Positions 49,315 to 60,532 are shown, numbered from the stretch's first letter. The stretch is DNA of 64,000 nucleotides from Diadema setosum (GCF_964275005.1 NC_092698.1:33185162-33249161); one strand, 5' to 3'. Notes: generated by a model not told the origin, from the sequence alone. Numbers and translations: made by a program.

Positions 49315-52301
49315 CACAACACAACAAACATTAAAGTTGCCAGAGAAGCCAGAGTACTACTCATTAACACATCTTTGGCGGCAACCGGTCAAATTTCACA
49401 AGTAGGTATTTTCACAAGAAGGCACTGAATGCTTAATCAACTCATATCATAAAGATGAAAAGCATTATCGGACTATTTCAATTAAATGTGACAAAATATC
49501 TGTGTTATACACGTTGACAACCTTGCCATCGTCTTCACCGACGCACATTACGGAAACGATCAAATTCAACATGTTAGGGAAAATGAATTTATAACTCATC
49601 ATTTAAATGTTTCGCGTAAATCCCCACACAATGGAATGATCATAATAAGGAAACATAGCAAGACGTCAAAACAGAAGAGTCTTTTGTTGTTGCAGGTGTC
49701 AAAGTGATCTTACAAGCCAAGTACATATTTGCTATTCCTTACACCTGTGTATGTTCACCTGCACCTGTAAAAGAATATTCGATCGATAAAGCACAATGCA
49801 AGGTGCACGTGCCTTACATAACCAGTCAGACATATCGATACAGTCCATGTGGGGGTTAGCTTGCAAACGTCCGTTGCTAGGTGACACATAATTGATATCC
49901 TGATAAGATATAGGATTCCCCGCTGTGCAATTCAGAGTAGCGATTTTTTTTTTTTAAATCATGGATTGTTTGTCATCCGAAAAGGAAAAAAACAAAGATT
50001 CGATTGGTTTGTTCTGATCATCCACCTTGTTACTGCACTTGTTAGCAAAAGATAGTGCATGCATATTCGAAAATGAAAAGATTGAAAAAAACACACACAC
50101 ACACATATGTCATTTAAAAAAAAAGCCGTCATTTTCCATTCAAGTTGCAGGCCAAATTGAGCTTGCGTACTATCCACGCTAACCCATTGCCTTGAAGACA
50201 TAGTAATACCCCACCGGAACTCATACATGCAAAATCAAATTCTCGTAAGCTCTGGCCTAAAGGGCTTGATCATTGGTAGGGCAACGTCGTCTACTTAGGC
50301 ACACTTGGCATACCATCGATAAAAACTGGAAAGCTAGCAAACGTTAGCCATTCTGTTCAATGTTTGAAAAGTAAAACTTTGGGTAAACTAGTGTTTACTT
50401 TTCAACTTTAGCCCCAGGGAGGACTAAAGCAGGAGAGCAAATAACAAAGGAAATGTGTTTGTTTACTGTGAAGAAAGGGTATTCTATTTTCAAACAGGGT
50501 TCCTGCAGGCCCTTGCAGGTGAGAATAATAGAATTTAGACAGACCCAGAAATAAGGAGCGAATATTGTGATTTACCGAAGGTTGCTAATTCATGGTGTTA
50601 GCACTAGATATCACATTCTCTCTGTCAACATTGGTTGGTTACCAAATATATATCTTACAGAATAAATGTGCTAATGTCATTTTTATGATATTCTAGCAAG
50701 TAGAATACGTGCTTCCTTAGCATGAATAGTTGGTACACAATTCTGAAAAGAGCAATTTAAGAATCCCATTAGTAACTTAATTTTTAAAAAAAAGATAAAA
50801 AAGAGATAACGGCCAAATATTTCTTTTGTGGAATATTTCATGCTTTACTATTTATAATGAGTATGGTAGGGATAAATCTGATTTCTGACTAGCAAAAAAT
50901 TTTGAAAGGTTGTAAGCTCTGACAATTTAAGTTAATTTCCCCTCATTTACAGAATTATAAAGATGATGACTCTGAATAAAATAATGATAGTCTAAACCAG
51001 AAATCGCAAACATTTGTCTTTTTAACTATTTCTATCGGCTCTGTCACTCTTCAGAGGTAGGGCATTCATTGCACTCATCTAGTAATGATAGTTTTAAACA
51101 TGAACCCATCCCAAAACCGGAGCCGATAAAAACTGTTTCCAGTCCTGCCTAGAACAATCAACAATCAATCAGCGGAACTTAACGACTTCAAAGAAAAATA
51201 GGAGTTTCCCATAATCTAACACTTTAACTACCACTGGCAAATACACCACCAAAAAACATGACATTGATATTTTTATGTACGATGATCCTGAAAAAGTTAA
51301 CAAACAGACGCACATACATAAAAAGATTTCAATACATGTACACACAAATTAACCGTCAGCTAACTCATGTCTATAGCACACGGCTCTAGTGGCTGCAAGA
51401 AGGCATGTCATGAAAAGAAAAGCGGATAGACGCCGCCGCTTTTTTTTTTTTCTTTTTTGACGAATCCTGCGGACAATTAATAATTATTTCACCTTATTGG
51501 TATTTCTCAGCTAATAACACATACTTCTCTTTCAATTCTTCTTTTCAGCAATATTCTTTTAGAAGGATTACAAGAACATACCAAAAAGTGGATCATCACC
51601 CGACCTGATCTCACGTCACGTCGAGATGCCGAAATAACTCATTTCCTACTAAATTTACAAATTCTCTTCTTTTAGAATGTTATAGATAACGTACCTCCAT
51701 TTTCTTCAATCCAGAAACACAGGTTGTCATCGAAGAGGACTAGAGACGAAGGGTGATCTTCATGGGCAGGACGCTACAGCATGATTAAATGAATGTTCTT
51801 GGGGGGTTTTTCAGTTAAATGTATATTAATGTTTATCTCCACGTAATTTATCTTCCTTGATACAGAGACCAAGAAGCTACCCAACATTCATGCCACCTCG
51901 TCCCCTAGAGGGTCGGATCTCTCGGCTGATTGGCCCCAATCAGATGGTACGATGTGTCATCAAGGACGGCCGTATCGCTTACGTCCCCTACTACCCAAAG
52001 ATTGAGATCGAGATGGACAAGGTATGACGAGATGGTGCTAGGACAGTTGTCGTGTTTCCAATGTTATTGCAGGAATTATATGGCATTCAGCATCAGCGAT
52101 ACTAAAAGAAGGATCGTCATAGATTATCTCATTGCACTGGCGACAAACATGCCGCTGTCATTTGTGATCGCGGCGAACTTCTCTCACCCGACTGCTGAAT
52201 GATTTGGGGATTCGTCGGCAACAAATACAAATGAAAGATCTGTTACGCATCTCGCGTTCAAGTTTTAGCGCCATGATGTCAATGATCAAAAGTTTGACAC
52301 G

Positions 52302-52337
<36 letters not shown>

Positions 52338-53742
52338 ATAAACGACAGTTTCATAATTGCAGTCATGAGGTTTGCCATCGTATCCCATGTTGGTACTGCA
52401 TCTTCTGGACACTAAAAATATTGTCTATGATACAGAAACATTGCACAGTCAAGTTAATCATCTGTCAATTCTATTTTTGCTTCTTTTTAAACCACAGGTT
52501 CGCGAACACAAGAACCTGCCAACGGAGACGGCGGAGCAGTTTCAAGACCCTGGCCTTACCCTCCAGTGGAAACGCCTTGAGAAGGCTCGACACCCGGATC
52601 CTCATCTCCGCAAGATCGAGGAGAAGAAGCAAGAGGCAATGCAGGAAATCGACCCGGCCAACACTCTTCCGATCGGTGACAATAGCTACAAGCCTTTGGA
52701 GAAGGTCAAGGAGTCCAGCTACTTGAAGAAGATGGCGGAACAACGCCGTGAGGAAGTAGAAGACCTCAGCCAAAAGTCGAGATGGAAGCAGGCTGAAATG
52801 CAGGAGCATCACCACGATCTCACGGAGCTGAAGCGGAAGGTGGACTACACAACGGCGTCTCTACAGAAGCAGGTCTACTACGACACTCTGCACAAGATAT
52901 ACACCAGTAAACCCCCGTTCTACTACGATGGGGACAATCCATACGAGTACGACTACGTCACGCCATGGGACTACCACAAGACATCGACCATGACAGATTA
53001 CTACAAAGCAGACTCTGATGTGCTAAGGATGAAGGAGAAAGAACAGGAGAAGAGGGATGCTCAGTTCATTGGGTCTCCAGGCCGCAGTCCCTACGTCATG
53101 CCCACATACACTCAACAGCAGTTGATTGAGGGACGGCCAAGATCGGTGGCGATGGAAAAGGCTCAGAAGCCCGTCCCACAGTCCACGTATCTATATAGTT
53201 ACACGCCCGAGAACATGAAGACTGTGGTGACGCAAGACAACCCCAGGTTGGATCTCTGGGACATGAGTCAGCCACTGCCCAAGATCTACAACAGCAACCT
53301 GAGCTCGGCCACTACGTCGAAGAGCAATGGCTCGCCCAAGCAGGTCTCCATCTCCGACAGGGTGAAGGTGGCTGATGGAGGAAACGTCGAGCCACTCAGA
53401 ACACACGAAGAGTCATTAACAAGTCATGACAGAATGCTTCGGACGAGCATGAACACCCCGAACGAGCCGGCCTACCAGAACCCTGGAAGTAATCCGGTCG
53501 TCGATGCCCGTCACACTAACCCGGAAGGAAATCGCGACTGGCGGTTCGACTGGGCACCGGGTTATCCGCTAGGACCACGACCACAGACTACACTACTCAA
53601 GCAGCAGAACGCTTTCACCAAGACTGAGGCAAGGCGGGAATTCAACACAACCTTCCCCGAAACCAATCCCGATCTCCGGGACAACACGTTTGATGGAAAG
53701 AAACATGAATTCCAGGGAGAAAACTCGTTTTACTGGCACTGA
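30036..53742 (+). CDS. SPMIP4: SPMIP4 (C7orf31) ortholog, nine-exon gene, 798 aa
   Basis: Ortholog of human C7orf31/SPMIP4, a protein of the lumen of sperm axonemal doublet microtubules; a structural role in the flagellum is inferred from that family. Coding exons are 30036-30205, 37429-37608, 43731-43802, 44257-44286, 44729-44922, 45279-45364, 45797-46060, 51866-52021 and 52498-53742, all with GT-AG borders; together 2397 nt, stop included, in frame. Matches to the human protein as I remember it run along the whole length: SSELFSPFQ (exon 1), PWGTAREYAG and LPDDHRPKSEPP (exon 2), LPIDQYYDLT (exon 3), EHPYSSHMSRFAMFPSF (exon 5), DSQKKALSWPG (exon 6), PPRPLEGRISRLI (exon 8) and RPQTTLL / LRDNTFDGKKHEFQGENSFYW at the C-terminus. 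Human is about 590 aa; the excess is mostly in exon 9. No membrane segment or signal peptide is seen. The ATG at 30036 (context AAAATGG) is the first in frame. Gene identity is very likely; UTR ends are not determined. Confidence 0.93.
31857..31870 (+). promoter_or_regulatory. Near-perfect RFX X-box motif in SPMIP4 intron 1
   Basis: GTTGTCATGGCAAT shares 13 consecutive bases with the perfect X-box at 43659 and misses only the last base of the consensus. It lies about 1.7 kb inside intron 1. Confidence 0.4.
36975..36998. repeat. Perfect 11-bp inverted repeat
   Basis: CAGGGAGGTGA, two bases, TCACCTCCCTG: a perfect hairpin in intron 1, possibly the end of a degenerate mobile element. Confidence 0.7.
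37429..37608 (+). CDS. SPMIP4: SPMIP4 exon 2
   Basis: Acceptor CCATGAATAG| after a short pyrimidine tract; donor CAAG|GTATG. Phase 2 at both ends, 180 nt. The first codon is completed as R and continues YQHYRDALEK, matching human RYQELRESLQ; then PWGTAREYAG, LPDDHRPKSEPP and KGHRHFGSG, the best conserved N-terminal block. Because it is symmetric it could be skipped without changing frame. Confidence 0.92.
38550..39549 (+). mobile_element. Helitron-like non-autonomous element, copy 2 (in SPMIP4 intron 2)
   Basis: Same family as 24341-25615, opposite orientation. Begins ATGCCTCCGCCAACGAAGTG in a T-rich run, has GTCCGTCCGTACGTCC tetranucleotide repeats, then GGTCAAAGGTCA blocks, and ends ATTATGGCGGAGGCAT, hairpin GTCGCCGTAGCGAC, ATTTCTAG|T. 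About 1.0 kb against 1.28 kb for copy 1. Sits inside SPMIP4 intron 2, transcribed as part of the pre-mRNA. Confidence 0.75.
40653..41240. mobile_element. MITE-like element in SPMIP4 intron 2
   Basis: Left end CCCTAAAAAGACTGGGCTA and right end CCCAGTCAGTTTAGGG are imperfect inverted repeats. Just inside each, a G-rich run and a CAGCACCCC / CAGCCCTCCC stretch also mirror each other (GGGGCTGAATCAGC against GCGCTCAATCAGCC). The interior is AT-rich and non-coding. No target duplication recognised. Confidence 0.55.
41770..42238 (+). promoter_or_regulatory. Putative internal promoter of SPMIP4
   Basis: CG-richer island in an AT-rich intron immediately before the alternative first exon. Visible motifs: ATTTGCAT octamer near 41855, a degenerate X-box-like GTCGTCTTGGCGAC at 41864-41877, ATTGG (inverted CCAAT) near 41994 and a forkhead-like ATAAACA near 42050. 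No TATA box. Promoter function is inferred. Confidence 0.35.
42239..42345 (+). CDS. SPMIP4: Probable alternative first exon of SPMIP4
   Basis: An ATG at 42239 opens 35 codons (begins MTSLLPALPRTYPHL, then an acidic-basic stretch EEDEKKKRQFIKLHPIYY) and ends at AC|GTAAG in phase 2. That is exactly the phase needed to join exon 3 at 43731, giving ...IYYT-GLPIDQYY. The predicted product would be 717 aa, lacking the exon 1-2 block. Upstream 41770-42238 is richer in CG and has a CCAAT-like ATTGG, an ATTTGCAT octamer and a forkhead-like ATAAACA, so a promoter is plausible. Alternatively it is an internal cassette entered at the acceptor-like GATAG|G before 42145, also phase-compatible, but the extra sequence that would add looks less protein-like. 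No human counterpart is known to me. Confidence 0.55.
43659..43672 (+). promoter_or_regulatory. Perfect RFX X-box motif in SPMIP4 intron
   Basis: GTTGTCATGGCAAC fits the X-box consensus GTHNYYATRRNAAC at every position. It lies 58 bp before the exon 3 acceptor and 1.3 kb after the alternative first exon. RFX factors drive ciliary genes through this motif; use here is inferred. Confidence 0.5.
43731..43802 (+). CDS. SPMIP4: SPMIP4 exon 3
   Basis: Acceptor GCATTCTAG| after a clear pyrimidine tract, donor CT|GTAAG. 72 nt, phase 2 at both ends. Encodes GLPIDQYYDLTLLKRSN then IRSNDQ, matching human [21 protein letters not shown]. Both exon 2 and the 42239 exon can supply the two bases its first codon needs. 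Confidence 0.92.
44257..44286 (+). CDS. SPMIP4: SPMIP4 exon 4 (30-nt microexon)
   Basis: Acceptor CTCATTTCAG|, donor GAC|GTAAGT. Only 30 nt, phase 2 at both ends, encoding LPRPTEVDM between completed codons. It bridges exon 3 (...SNDQL) and exon 5 (TKLSIDKPFP), at the position of LIPKPPNSTV in the human protein. Easily missed by gene finders. Confidence 0.85.
44729..44922 (+). CDS. SPMIP4: SPMIP4 exon 5
   Basis: Acceptor CGATACAG|, donor AAAG|GTAAGG; enters in phase 2 and leaves in phase 1. Encodes about residues 151-215, including PFPAEHPYSSHMSRFAMFPSF, aligned with human [21 protein letters not shown]. This is among the most diagnostic blocks for the family. Confidence 0.93.
45279..45364 (+). 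CDS. SPMIP4: SPMIP4 exon 6
   Basis: Acceptor after a long pyrimidine tract (TTTTTCCAG|), donor CCAG|GTACGT. Enters in phase 1 and ends in phase 0. Encodes ARDRVETEHIPLDSQKKAL then SWPGDIFFQ, matching human IPMDSKKKALTWPG. Confidence 0.92.
45797..46060 (+). CDS. SPMIP4: SPMIP4 exon 7
   Basis: Acceptor CAATCCAG|, donor TTTG|GTAGGT, phase 0 at both ends, 88 codons (residues 245-332). Contains FYPIPPKAVIPNHAP, RNVERSQWTTTYGRAHAGYGP and LALDNYDEKVEKE, aligned with human [33 protein letters not shown] and LELDDYHEKMVAE. GC-rich third positions stand out against the AT-rich introns. Confidence 0.93.
46061..51865 (+). other. SPMIP4: SPMIP4 intron 7
   Basis: 5.8-kb intron. Besides the 46988-47549 MITE it has (GT)n at 46625-46653, GTTAAT repeats near 48425-48460, (CA)n at 49284-49311, and an X-box-like GTTGCTAGGTGAC at 49873-49885. 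The 188-codon frame at 46446-47012 is low-complexity and overlaps the MITE, so it is not a gene. Confidence 0.8.
46988..47549. mobile_element. 562-bp MITE with internal palindromes (SPMIP4 intron 7)
   Basis: The ends GGCTTTTTACACTTGTG and CAAGTGTAAAAAGCC are inverted. TTAGCCCCGGACT and AGTCCGGGGCTAA boxes recur in both orientations throughout. Two large palindromes lie in the right half: twin 18-bp palindromes at 47327-47364, and a 19-bp-arm hairpin at 47471-47512 (ACTATCGGTGGGGCTAAGG and its complement). No coding capacity; mechanism of movement unknown. Confidence 0.7.
51866..52021 (+). CDS. SPMIP4: SPMIP4 exon 8
   Basis: Acceptor TTGATACAG|, donor ACAAG|GTATGA, phase 0, 52 codons (residues 333-384). 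RPRSYPTFMPPRPLEGRISR aligns with human FHPVFKPPRPLEGRIARLI. The exon ends in a lineage-specific stretch, GRIAYVPYYPKIEIEMDK. Confidence 0.92.
52498..53742 (+). CDS. SPMIP4: SPMIP4 exon 9 (long terminal exon)
   Basis: Acceptor AAACCACAG| just after a poly-T run; stop TGA at 53740-53742. 414 codons (residues 385-798). The first third is highly charged and probably helical (KIEEKKQEAMQEID, LKKMAEQRREEVEDLSQK, HHHDLTELKRKV), then Tyr-rich (YDGDNPYEYDY, TMTDYYKADSD), then a polar low-conservation linker. The last 54 residues return to strong human similarity: RPQTTLLKQQNAFTKTEARR, LRDN and GKKHEFQGENSFYW. The charged and Tyr-rich middle is expanded relative to the human protein. Confidence 0.93.
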   Translation, partial: VREHKNLPTETAEQFQDPGLTLQWKRLEKARHPDPHLRKIEEKKQEAMQEIDPANTLPIGDNSYKPLEKVKESSYLKKMAEQRREEVEDLSQKSRWKQAEMQEHHHDLTELKRKVDYTTASLQKQVYYDTLHKIYTSKPPFYYDGDNPYEYDYVTPWDYHKTSTMTDYYKADSDVLRMKEKEQEKRDAQFIGSPGRSPYVMPTYTQQQLIEGRPRSVAMEKAQKPVPQSTYLYSYTPENMKTVVTQDNPRLDLWDMSQPLPKIYNSNLSSATTSKSNGSPKQVSISDRVKVADGGNVEPLRTHEESLTSHDRMLRTSMNTPNEPAYQNPGSNPVVDARHTNPEGNRDWRFDWAPGYPLGPRPQTTLLKQQNAFTKTEARREFNTTFPETNPDLRDNTFDGKKHEFQGENSFYWH

Positions 53743-54890
53743 TTATTGCAGAAACTGAACTGAGAAAGACATAGTGACCAGTCACAATGTCCTATCCCAT
53801 ATTTAGTGAACAGGAAACTTGTATCTTGAGTACCGGCAAATGACTCTTACGTATGTAGGTGAAAGACAGGTGTAAGAAAAATACAAACTCTCCCCTTCGA
53901 GAACGGATGGTGAGTTATTTCTATGTCCTGTGTATCTAGATCTTTCAGGAAAATGGTTCTGTTCAGGAAAATTGAATGATGCAAGGTTTGGGTGCTGTCG
54001 GCCTTATTGTGAGCTGGATTGTTCACTTAATTAGTAGAGCCGACAAAAGAATGGCGAACACTATCCTATGCAATAGAAACCAAGGTTTTAATGAATCGTG
54101 GGTTGAAAGAATTAGTTGCAATTGTTCTTATTCCGTCCTTAATTGTCTATCTTTTAGAACCTAATTCAATTATTATCGAATGTATAGCACATGAAAAGAA
54201 CTTTATCTGTTTCTATTTAACGCTAAAACATAAGTGCAACTATCGTGTCAATATTCAAGTGTTCAGTTTGGTTATATTTTTGCTTGACTTTGCATTGACG
54301 ACATTTAAATGCTCTTCTGTTAGATTGGTTGTATGTATATAGTTTTGGTTTTTTGAGAGGTTTAAAGTGCCTCATGCTATACATATGCACATAATACACA
54401 TATTCTGTGAAAGGTCGCCTTATGCTCAAATAATATCTTCTTAAAAATGTTGCCAATTTTGATTCACCGATGCACATTTTATATACACCTGTATACATTT
54501 ATCTTTCATGTTTTGATATTTTCACTTTTTTCTTTCACCAGTAATGTCGATGCAAGTAGAGGATCCCTGTTGATGATTTTATGCGATTTTGTGCAATCGT
54601 TATTCATAAGGACAGTAAATAGCTACAAAAAAAAGATTATTCATTCTAACCATGAAACAAATTAGTAAGTTATTCGTAATGGCGAGCAACCACATATTAT
54701 CATCACCTTGTTCATCATCTACTCAAAGGCTTTTGTTTCATATAGGAATTGAGATACATGTATATGAAACTTTGGTAATTGATGTGCTGAGGCAATGTTC
54801 ACAGCTTTTTATAATCAACTATCATTGATCTTATGGGCAAAGTATGGAGTGGAGAGCAATGTGCGTCTCTATGTGTGTTAGTGTGTGTTA

Positions 54891-54923
<33 letters not shown>

Positions 54924-57734
54924 CGTGCGCGCGAAGGGTTTGGAAAAGGGAAAGTGAGGCCGTCTGCTGTGTATATATTTCAGCAGAAGGCATGTCATAC
55001 TAGCACTCGCCTCAAACATTTTCAGTAGCTTTTACGTTGAAAGGGCTTCTCTTGGATTCACCTTATTATCAAGGAACCAAAGTTTTGGATATTACATGCC
55101 ACAGAAAGTCAAATTTCATTAATCTTACAATTCATGAAAGTAATAAGATCTTTTTAAATGCATTTACCAAGTAATTGAACTCACATTCATACTCAGGTAA
55201 AGGCTACGAAGGCGGGACAACGAAATAATTGTTGTCTAAAATAATGAATCACTGATTGCTTCTGGTTTGCAATTTCATCAAAGTTCCTAAAATCAACCAC
55301 AGTGTTAAACGCTATAGGACATTTAACGAACAAGAAATATGCAGAGTCGGCATTGTGTAACGATAAATTGTATTTTAAGGATCTTTCTATCTAAAGACTT
55401 CCATGACCTTTTTTGTTCATCTCACGGCCTTTTCCTTGCACCATTATACGATATGTGATATCGAAATAGTCATGTACGTGTACCAATGTGTAATAACAGA
55501 TTGTTTTCAGCATGTATTATCGCTGTTTTGCACGTTTTGAGCTGCATTAAAAAAACAAGAGAAAATGATTTATCACCGAGAAAAAAAAATCCCCTTGTGT
55601 CTGTCTGTCCGTCTTTTCCAGACCGTCTGTTACTATGTACATGTACTGTACGTCCAAAGAAAAATTACAATCGGACTTTCTGCACGTATAACACTAAAAA
55701 GAGTGAATCAATCAAAATGCAATTTCAGTACATGAAACTATAATTTATTACCGGCATCTTGCAGAAAACCCCAGTCGATTTGCTTTAGTGGTCACGGAAA
55801 AATTTTGAAATCTTTGTAAAGAGTGCCAGAAGTTAATTCCTTCGAATTAAGTTTTGTAAGGAAACGTGTTGTCCATTCTGTTCTCGAAAAAAAAAAAAAA
55901 AAAAAAAAAAACCTCTTGAAAAGGGACTGCTTGTTTCTTTTATTTTCAACTATAATCGAAATGAATAATGGATTACATAAAGAAAAAAGAAGCAGATAAT
56001 TTCTGTTTTGCAAACGTTGATAAGATGTGAAAACGTGTAATGAAAGAAAGATATTGAATTATTAACGTATGGAAGACTGGATTGAATTGAACTCTACCTC
56101 CTTTTTGGCTCTCCGTTTTCTTATGTTTACGTGTTTTTCTGCAAGATGTAGGTGACAAGTTATTGTTTCATACCCTGAAACAGCTTTTATACTGTTTGAT
56201 TATTTGAAAGTTATCAATGTGAAAGGTCCGATTGGAAATTCTATACTTTGACATTCGGTATTTCATCACGGAATGGCGATATTAAGTTCGGGTAAGTATA
56301 CACGCACTTCTGAATACTAAACAGACCTACGTTCTATATGGCAAAAATACCAAGAATTTGATTTTGACCTCGATCAGGTTGATGCACAACATGATTTCAT
56401 TACCAAAATTATTGAGCAATTGATTTTGTGGAATCGTTCCTGTAAAGGAGTACATGAACTTACATTATACTGGGCCCTTCTTTCCATAAATGTCACATGA
56501 CATATGATTTGTCTCTTAAACCGACCATACAGAATTGCTGGAATCACTTTCTCGGTAGAATGCGAAGGTTTCAGATGTTTAATTGTGACAGTGATGCAAA
56601 CAAACATGCATTGACAATACCTTGGCCATTACAATATAGCTTTAATCATAATCTTTCGCATCTTGATAGATACAATCAATATAATACAGATACAAAAAGA
56701 ATTCGTCTCTTACGACATGTTCAATATAACTTTCTCTGAGAGTCATTGTCTTGTCAGCAACAAGAAAGGCTAGCTAATAACACCATAAATTACAGTCCGT
56801 CTTCTGAGAAAAAACAAACAAACAAAGAAAAAGGGTGATTGAACATTCCAATTGCATTAAACATCATACAGAATCAATTGCACTGACCAACATCTGTGTA
56901 CTTCAACAAGAACTGTGCAAGACGACTATTGAACCACTCCATCTGACACCATACAGTAGTCCTTTCACTTGAAAGAGGTCACTGCGGACTAATAAAAGAA
57001 ATTTATCTTCGATATTGAGCAGTGTAGTACTTAGTAGTAGTAGTAGTAGCAGAAGTTTCAGTTCCAGTTTCAGTAAGTTTCATTCTCCATTTGTATAAAA
57101 GAAAAATAAGTTTGACAGCGTATGACAATATCAAAGATATTCACAAGTCATGAAAATATAAACAAGACTTCTCATTTCAAATATATAATCATGTGAATTT
57201 GATAATACATATATTTCATGACAAATCTTTAAGTATACAGGTGGTGGACACGGTTATCAACAAGCAAATCGCTCGACTTGGATAATGGCCTCTAAAATTT
57301 ATAATGGCAATAGTCACACTCAGTGTAATAAAGATGATGATAATGTAATTCCAGACTGAAGGGGAGAGGTGATGATATCTCACAAACTATGCTCAATTAG
57401 TCAGTCGCCTGAAGAAGAGATGAGGATAGATGGTTCATGTAAGCTTGATGGCGTGGCAGAGTACTTTTATTAGGAATAAAGATGCCACAATAAAGATAAG
57501 AACAATAATCATCATACTTCCACTACTACTACTACTACTGCTACTACCACCACTAACAATAATAATAGTTATGACTATAACTTAACAGTCTCTTATTCAC
57601 GACAGTCTCGTCAGTGTCAGCACTGCTCTTACAAAGGGTCCAGCCATTATCAGTACACGTATATCAACCCAACACTGCCGGCGACATATTTATACTCCTG
57701 AGTGAAGATGGACAACGAGTGTAGAAAGTCTTGT
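53743..57734. other. SPMIP4 3' UTR and intergenic sequence
   Basis: The first part should be SPMIP4 3' UTR, but no AATAAA lies in the first 1.5 kb, so the end is undetermined. Contains GT/GC repeats (54880-54933), a poly-A run of about 25 (55888-55912) and a TAG run near 57033. No other gene seen. Confidence 0.55.
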
Positions 57735-57830
57735 CTGGGGATGTAAGCACTGGGTAGGATTTGAATTCAAGACCTTTTGCTTTTGTCTGAAAGTCCAGGG
57801 CTTAATCCAGCAGCCATCCTCGAGCACTCC
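57735..57830 (-). mobile_element. tRNA-like SINE remnant
   Basis: GGATTTGAATTCAAGACC, then GTCTGAAAGTCCAGGGCTTA, resembles the complement of a tRNA T-arm and anticodon region, as in degraded tRNA-derived SINEs. Next to it CCTCGAGCACTCCCACAATGTCAA is tandemly repeated in part (57815-57865). Confidence 0.3.
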
Positions 57831-60347
57831 CACAATGTCAATCCTCAAGCACTCCCACAATGTCAACAGACATGAATTTATTGTGACAAAATCATCACCA
57901 TCACAACGAAACTGATACAGTAGACACAGCCTACATTGTAATATGTCTGCATCTTGATTAACAACTACTCCGATAGTGAACGGTTAAAAAAAGAAGAAAA
58001 TACACTATCATCGTTGTGAAAACTACTAGCACCTGATCCACTTATTGTGACCACACTAAATTAATCCCTTCACTTCACAGTTGAGATTCTCATCAATGAG
58101 TGACGCTAAGTGATGGGTGAATTTGTTCCATGCTGAGATATTCATTTCAAGCTTCCAAAGTTTCACCACTAACCCTTTGCATGATAGAACAGATGCACCA
58201 AGTATTGATCCTATTGATAATGGCCATACATCAAAGCAACTGGGTTACAGATGATCCTAATCCAAACAACAGGCATTAATATTTGGCTGTTAAAAATAAC
58301 ACAAAAACATTCTTTCCTGTATAGACAAGGCCTGGACATTAAGACCATGACTAACATTTACACAGCTTAGTAATCTTAAGAGCTACAGCACAACTTGAAA
58401 CTGAAAGGAGAAAGAATATCCATATAATTCATGCAATTCCATAAGCTCTGCCTCATTCTCTGCTTCTCTCTTTCCTATTCTATAGAGGATATCAAGATCA
58501 TTTATGCAATAAAAGTAGAAACAGGAGTGACAAATATTAATGCTTATCATAATATTTGGAATGGAAACTTCGATAGTATGAGTTTCACACACTGTACAGG
58601 CGTATTTTCAAGATCTGCATGTACTGTATTCATCACTATTCATATATTGGATACAAACTCTATTCCCATTATCATAGAATCCTGCATATTTATGGAATCA
58701 AGGCTGCAGCCAGTCAGAGATGCGGAACTCAAGAGGAACAATGTCAACACATCTTTTTATACAATAACTATAGTTGAAACTTTCCATATAAGACATTTTG
58801 AAAAGTGCACAAATGGCAATCAAATTTCATATAATGGAATTCATGATTTAGTATAAAACTGCACAAGGAAGATATTCTCACATCTTATCATCACTTCCTT
58901 GAAGAATGTTCGACAAAATTTAGTAAATCGCGGAAAGATTGCCAAACAGCAGCACTCGGAAATAGAGTTGCCATATTCAATAGTAGATTAACAATCCATG
59001 CTGGTACCATCAAAAGTTAAAAACTCCATGCACAAACTTTCAGTATCAATATTGCATATCATCCACCTACCATGTTTGAGAATTACAAATGCTACTAGAA
59101 GACATCTGCCATGCATGTCGTTGAAAATAAACAAAGACAAATAATGGATTTTTAGAAATGCACAATTGTAGTTACATGCATACATACCTAAAGCATAATA
59201 CCAGCTGTATGAATCATGGCATTACATGACATTTGTAGCAACACAAGTCTAGTCAGATTGTGATACATGTACTATGCAAATATATCGACAAGGCTTTCAG
59301 CTCACTTGTAAAATCAATAAATTCTCTACCCCCCATCCACCTCCCTTTTCATATCATACATTGTCTACACATGCAACAACTCTTTCTGTCGTCCAAATAC
59401 TGACAGAACCATAACTTGATCATCAGTGGAATACATTTGTGAGGTACAAAAGCCCATAAAGTTTTATGTCTGTATCAACAGAGGATGGAAATGAAATAGA
59501 AATACTGCCACACAAGTACAACATTACTCAGCAATTTACATAGATCAGCTCTAAATTATGGCCTGTTTTCATTAAAAGTTCATTTTTTTATGGTAACATT
59601 CTATGTTCATTTTTTTTTAGTTCATTTCTATTGTATACAGAAAATAGTGTTAATCTTCTCCACTGCTGGTGTGAGCACTATTCTTCTCAAATACAAACAA
59701 ACCTTTGAGCTTTATTGGGGCCAACAAAAAAAAAAGAGATAATTTTGGGGATGTAATTTTCACATACACTACAGACATGGATGTGAGTAAATTTCTGATT
59801 CACAAGATATACAGAACATACAAACATTCCAGAAATGGAGCCAAAACAAAAAGCAAAAAGTAGCAAGTCTGAGCAGGTTTGCCAAGACAGGTATCTAGCC
59901 ATGATCCTTGCCTGGCATTCATCTGGAAGACACACAAGCAGGTAAGAAATATTTCCACTTTAGTAGCACACAGGCATCAAAGCATGAAGAACATTTAAAC
60001 ATTTCCAAAAGGCAGCCATGTTGTCATTTCTCCACAGATTCAAAAAAAAAAAAAAAAATAAAACACTATGAGGACCATGGCAAATGTCGATACTCATATT
60101 TTCACAAATTACCCAAGTATTTGCAGAGTCAACCACAATTGTCAATGCAAGAGGGCAAAGTGGAGGAAATTGCACAATGGGCAACTGTACCTCAAATACA
60201 TGTAACGTTCATCAGTGAGTGTTGACTGAGCACAACATTACCACAGAGCCTTCCAAAGCAAGACAAAACCATGAACATTCCAGGGTACTTTTCATCACAA
60301 TTATCTCACAGATGAACGATAGCTATACACCACCATGCTGCATAACA

Positions 60348-60532
60348 TAGAGTCAACCATGCCTAAGTTGAATCCAAAGGGATTAGAAAAAAAAAATCCC
60401 TTGACTTAACATGGATTTTGACTGACACAATAGAAACACCACAAGCTTCTATCCATTTGGGTTGGAATATCTAACCAATTTTTTGACTTGTACAAGGTCA
60501 ACTCATGTGAGGTTGACTATACCTAAAATTCA
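60348..60532. mobile_element. Possible degenerate MITE
   Basis: AGTCAACCATGCCTAAGTTG on the left is weakly mirrored by GAGGTTGACTATACCTAA on the right, and an inner hairpin AAGGGAT...ATCCCTT surrounds a poly-A run. The arms are too diverged to be sure. Confidence 0.3.
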
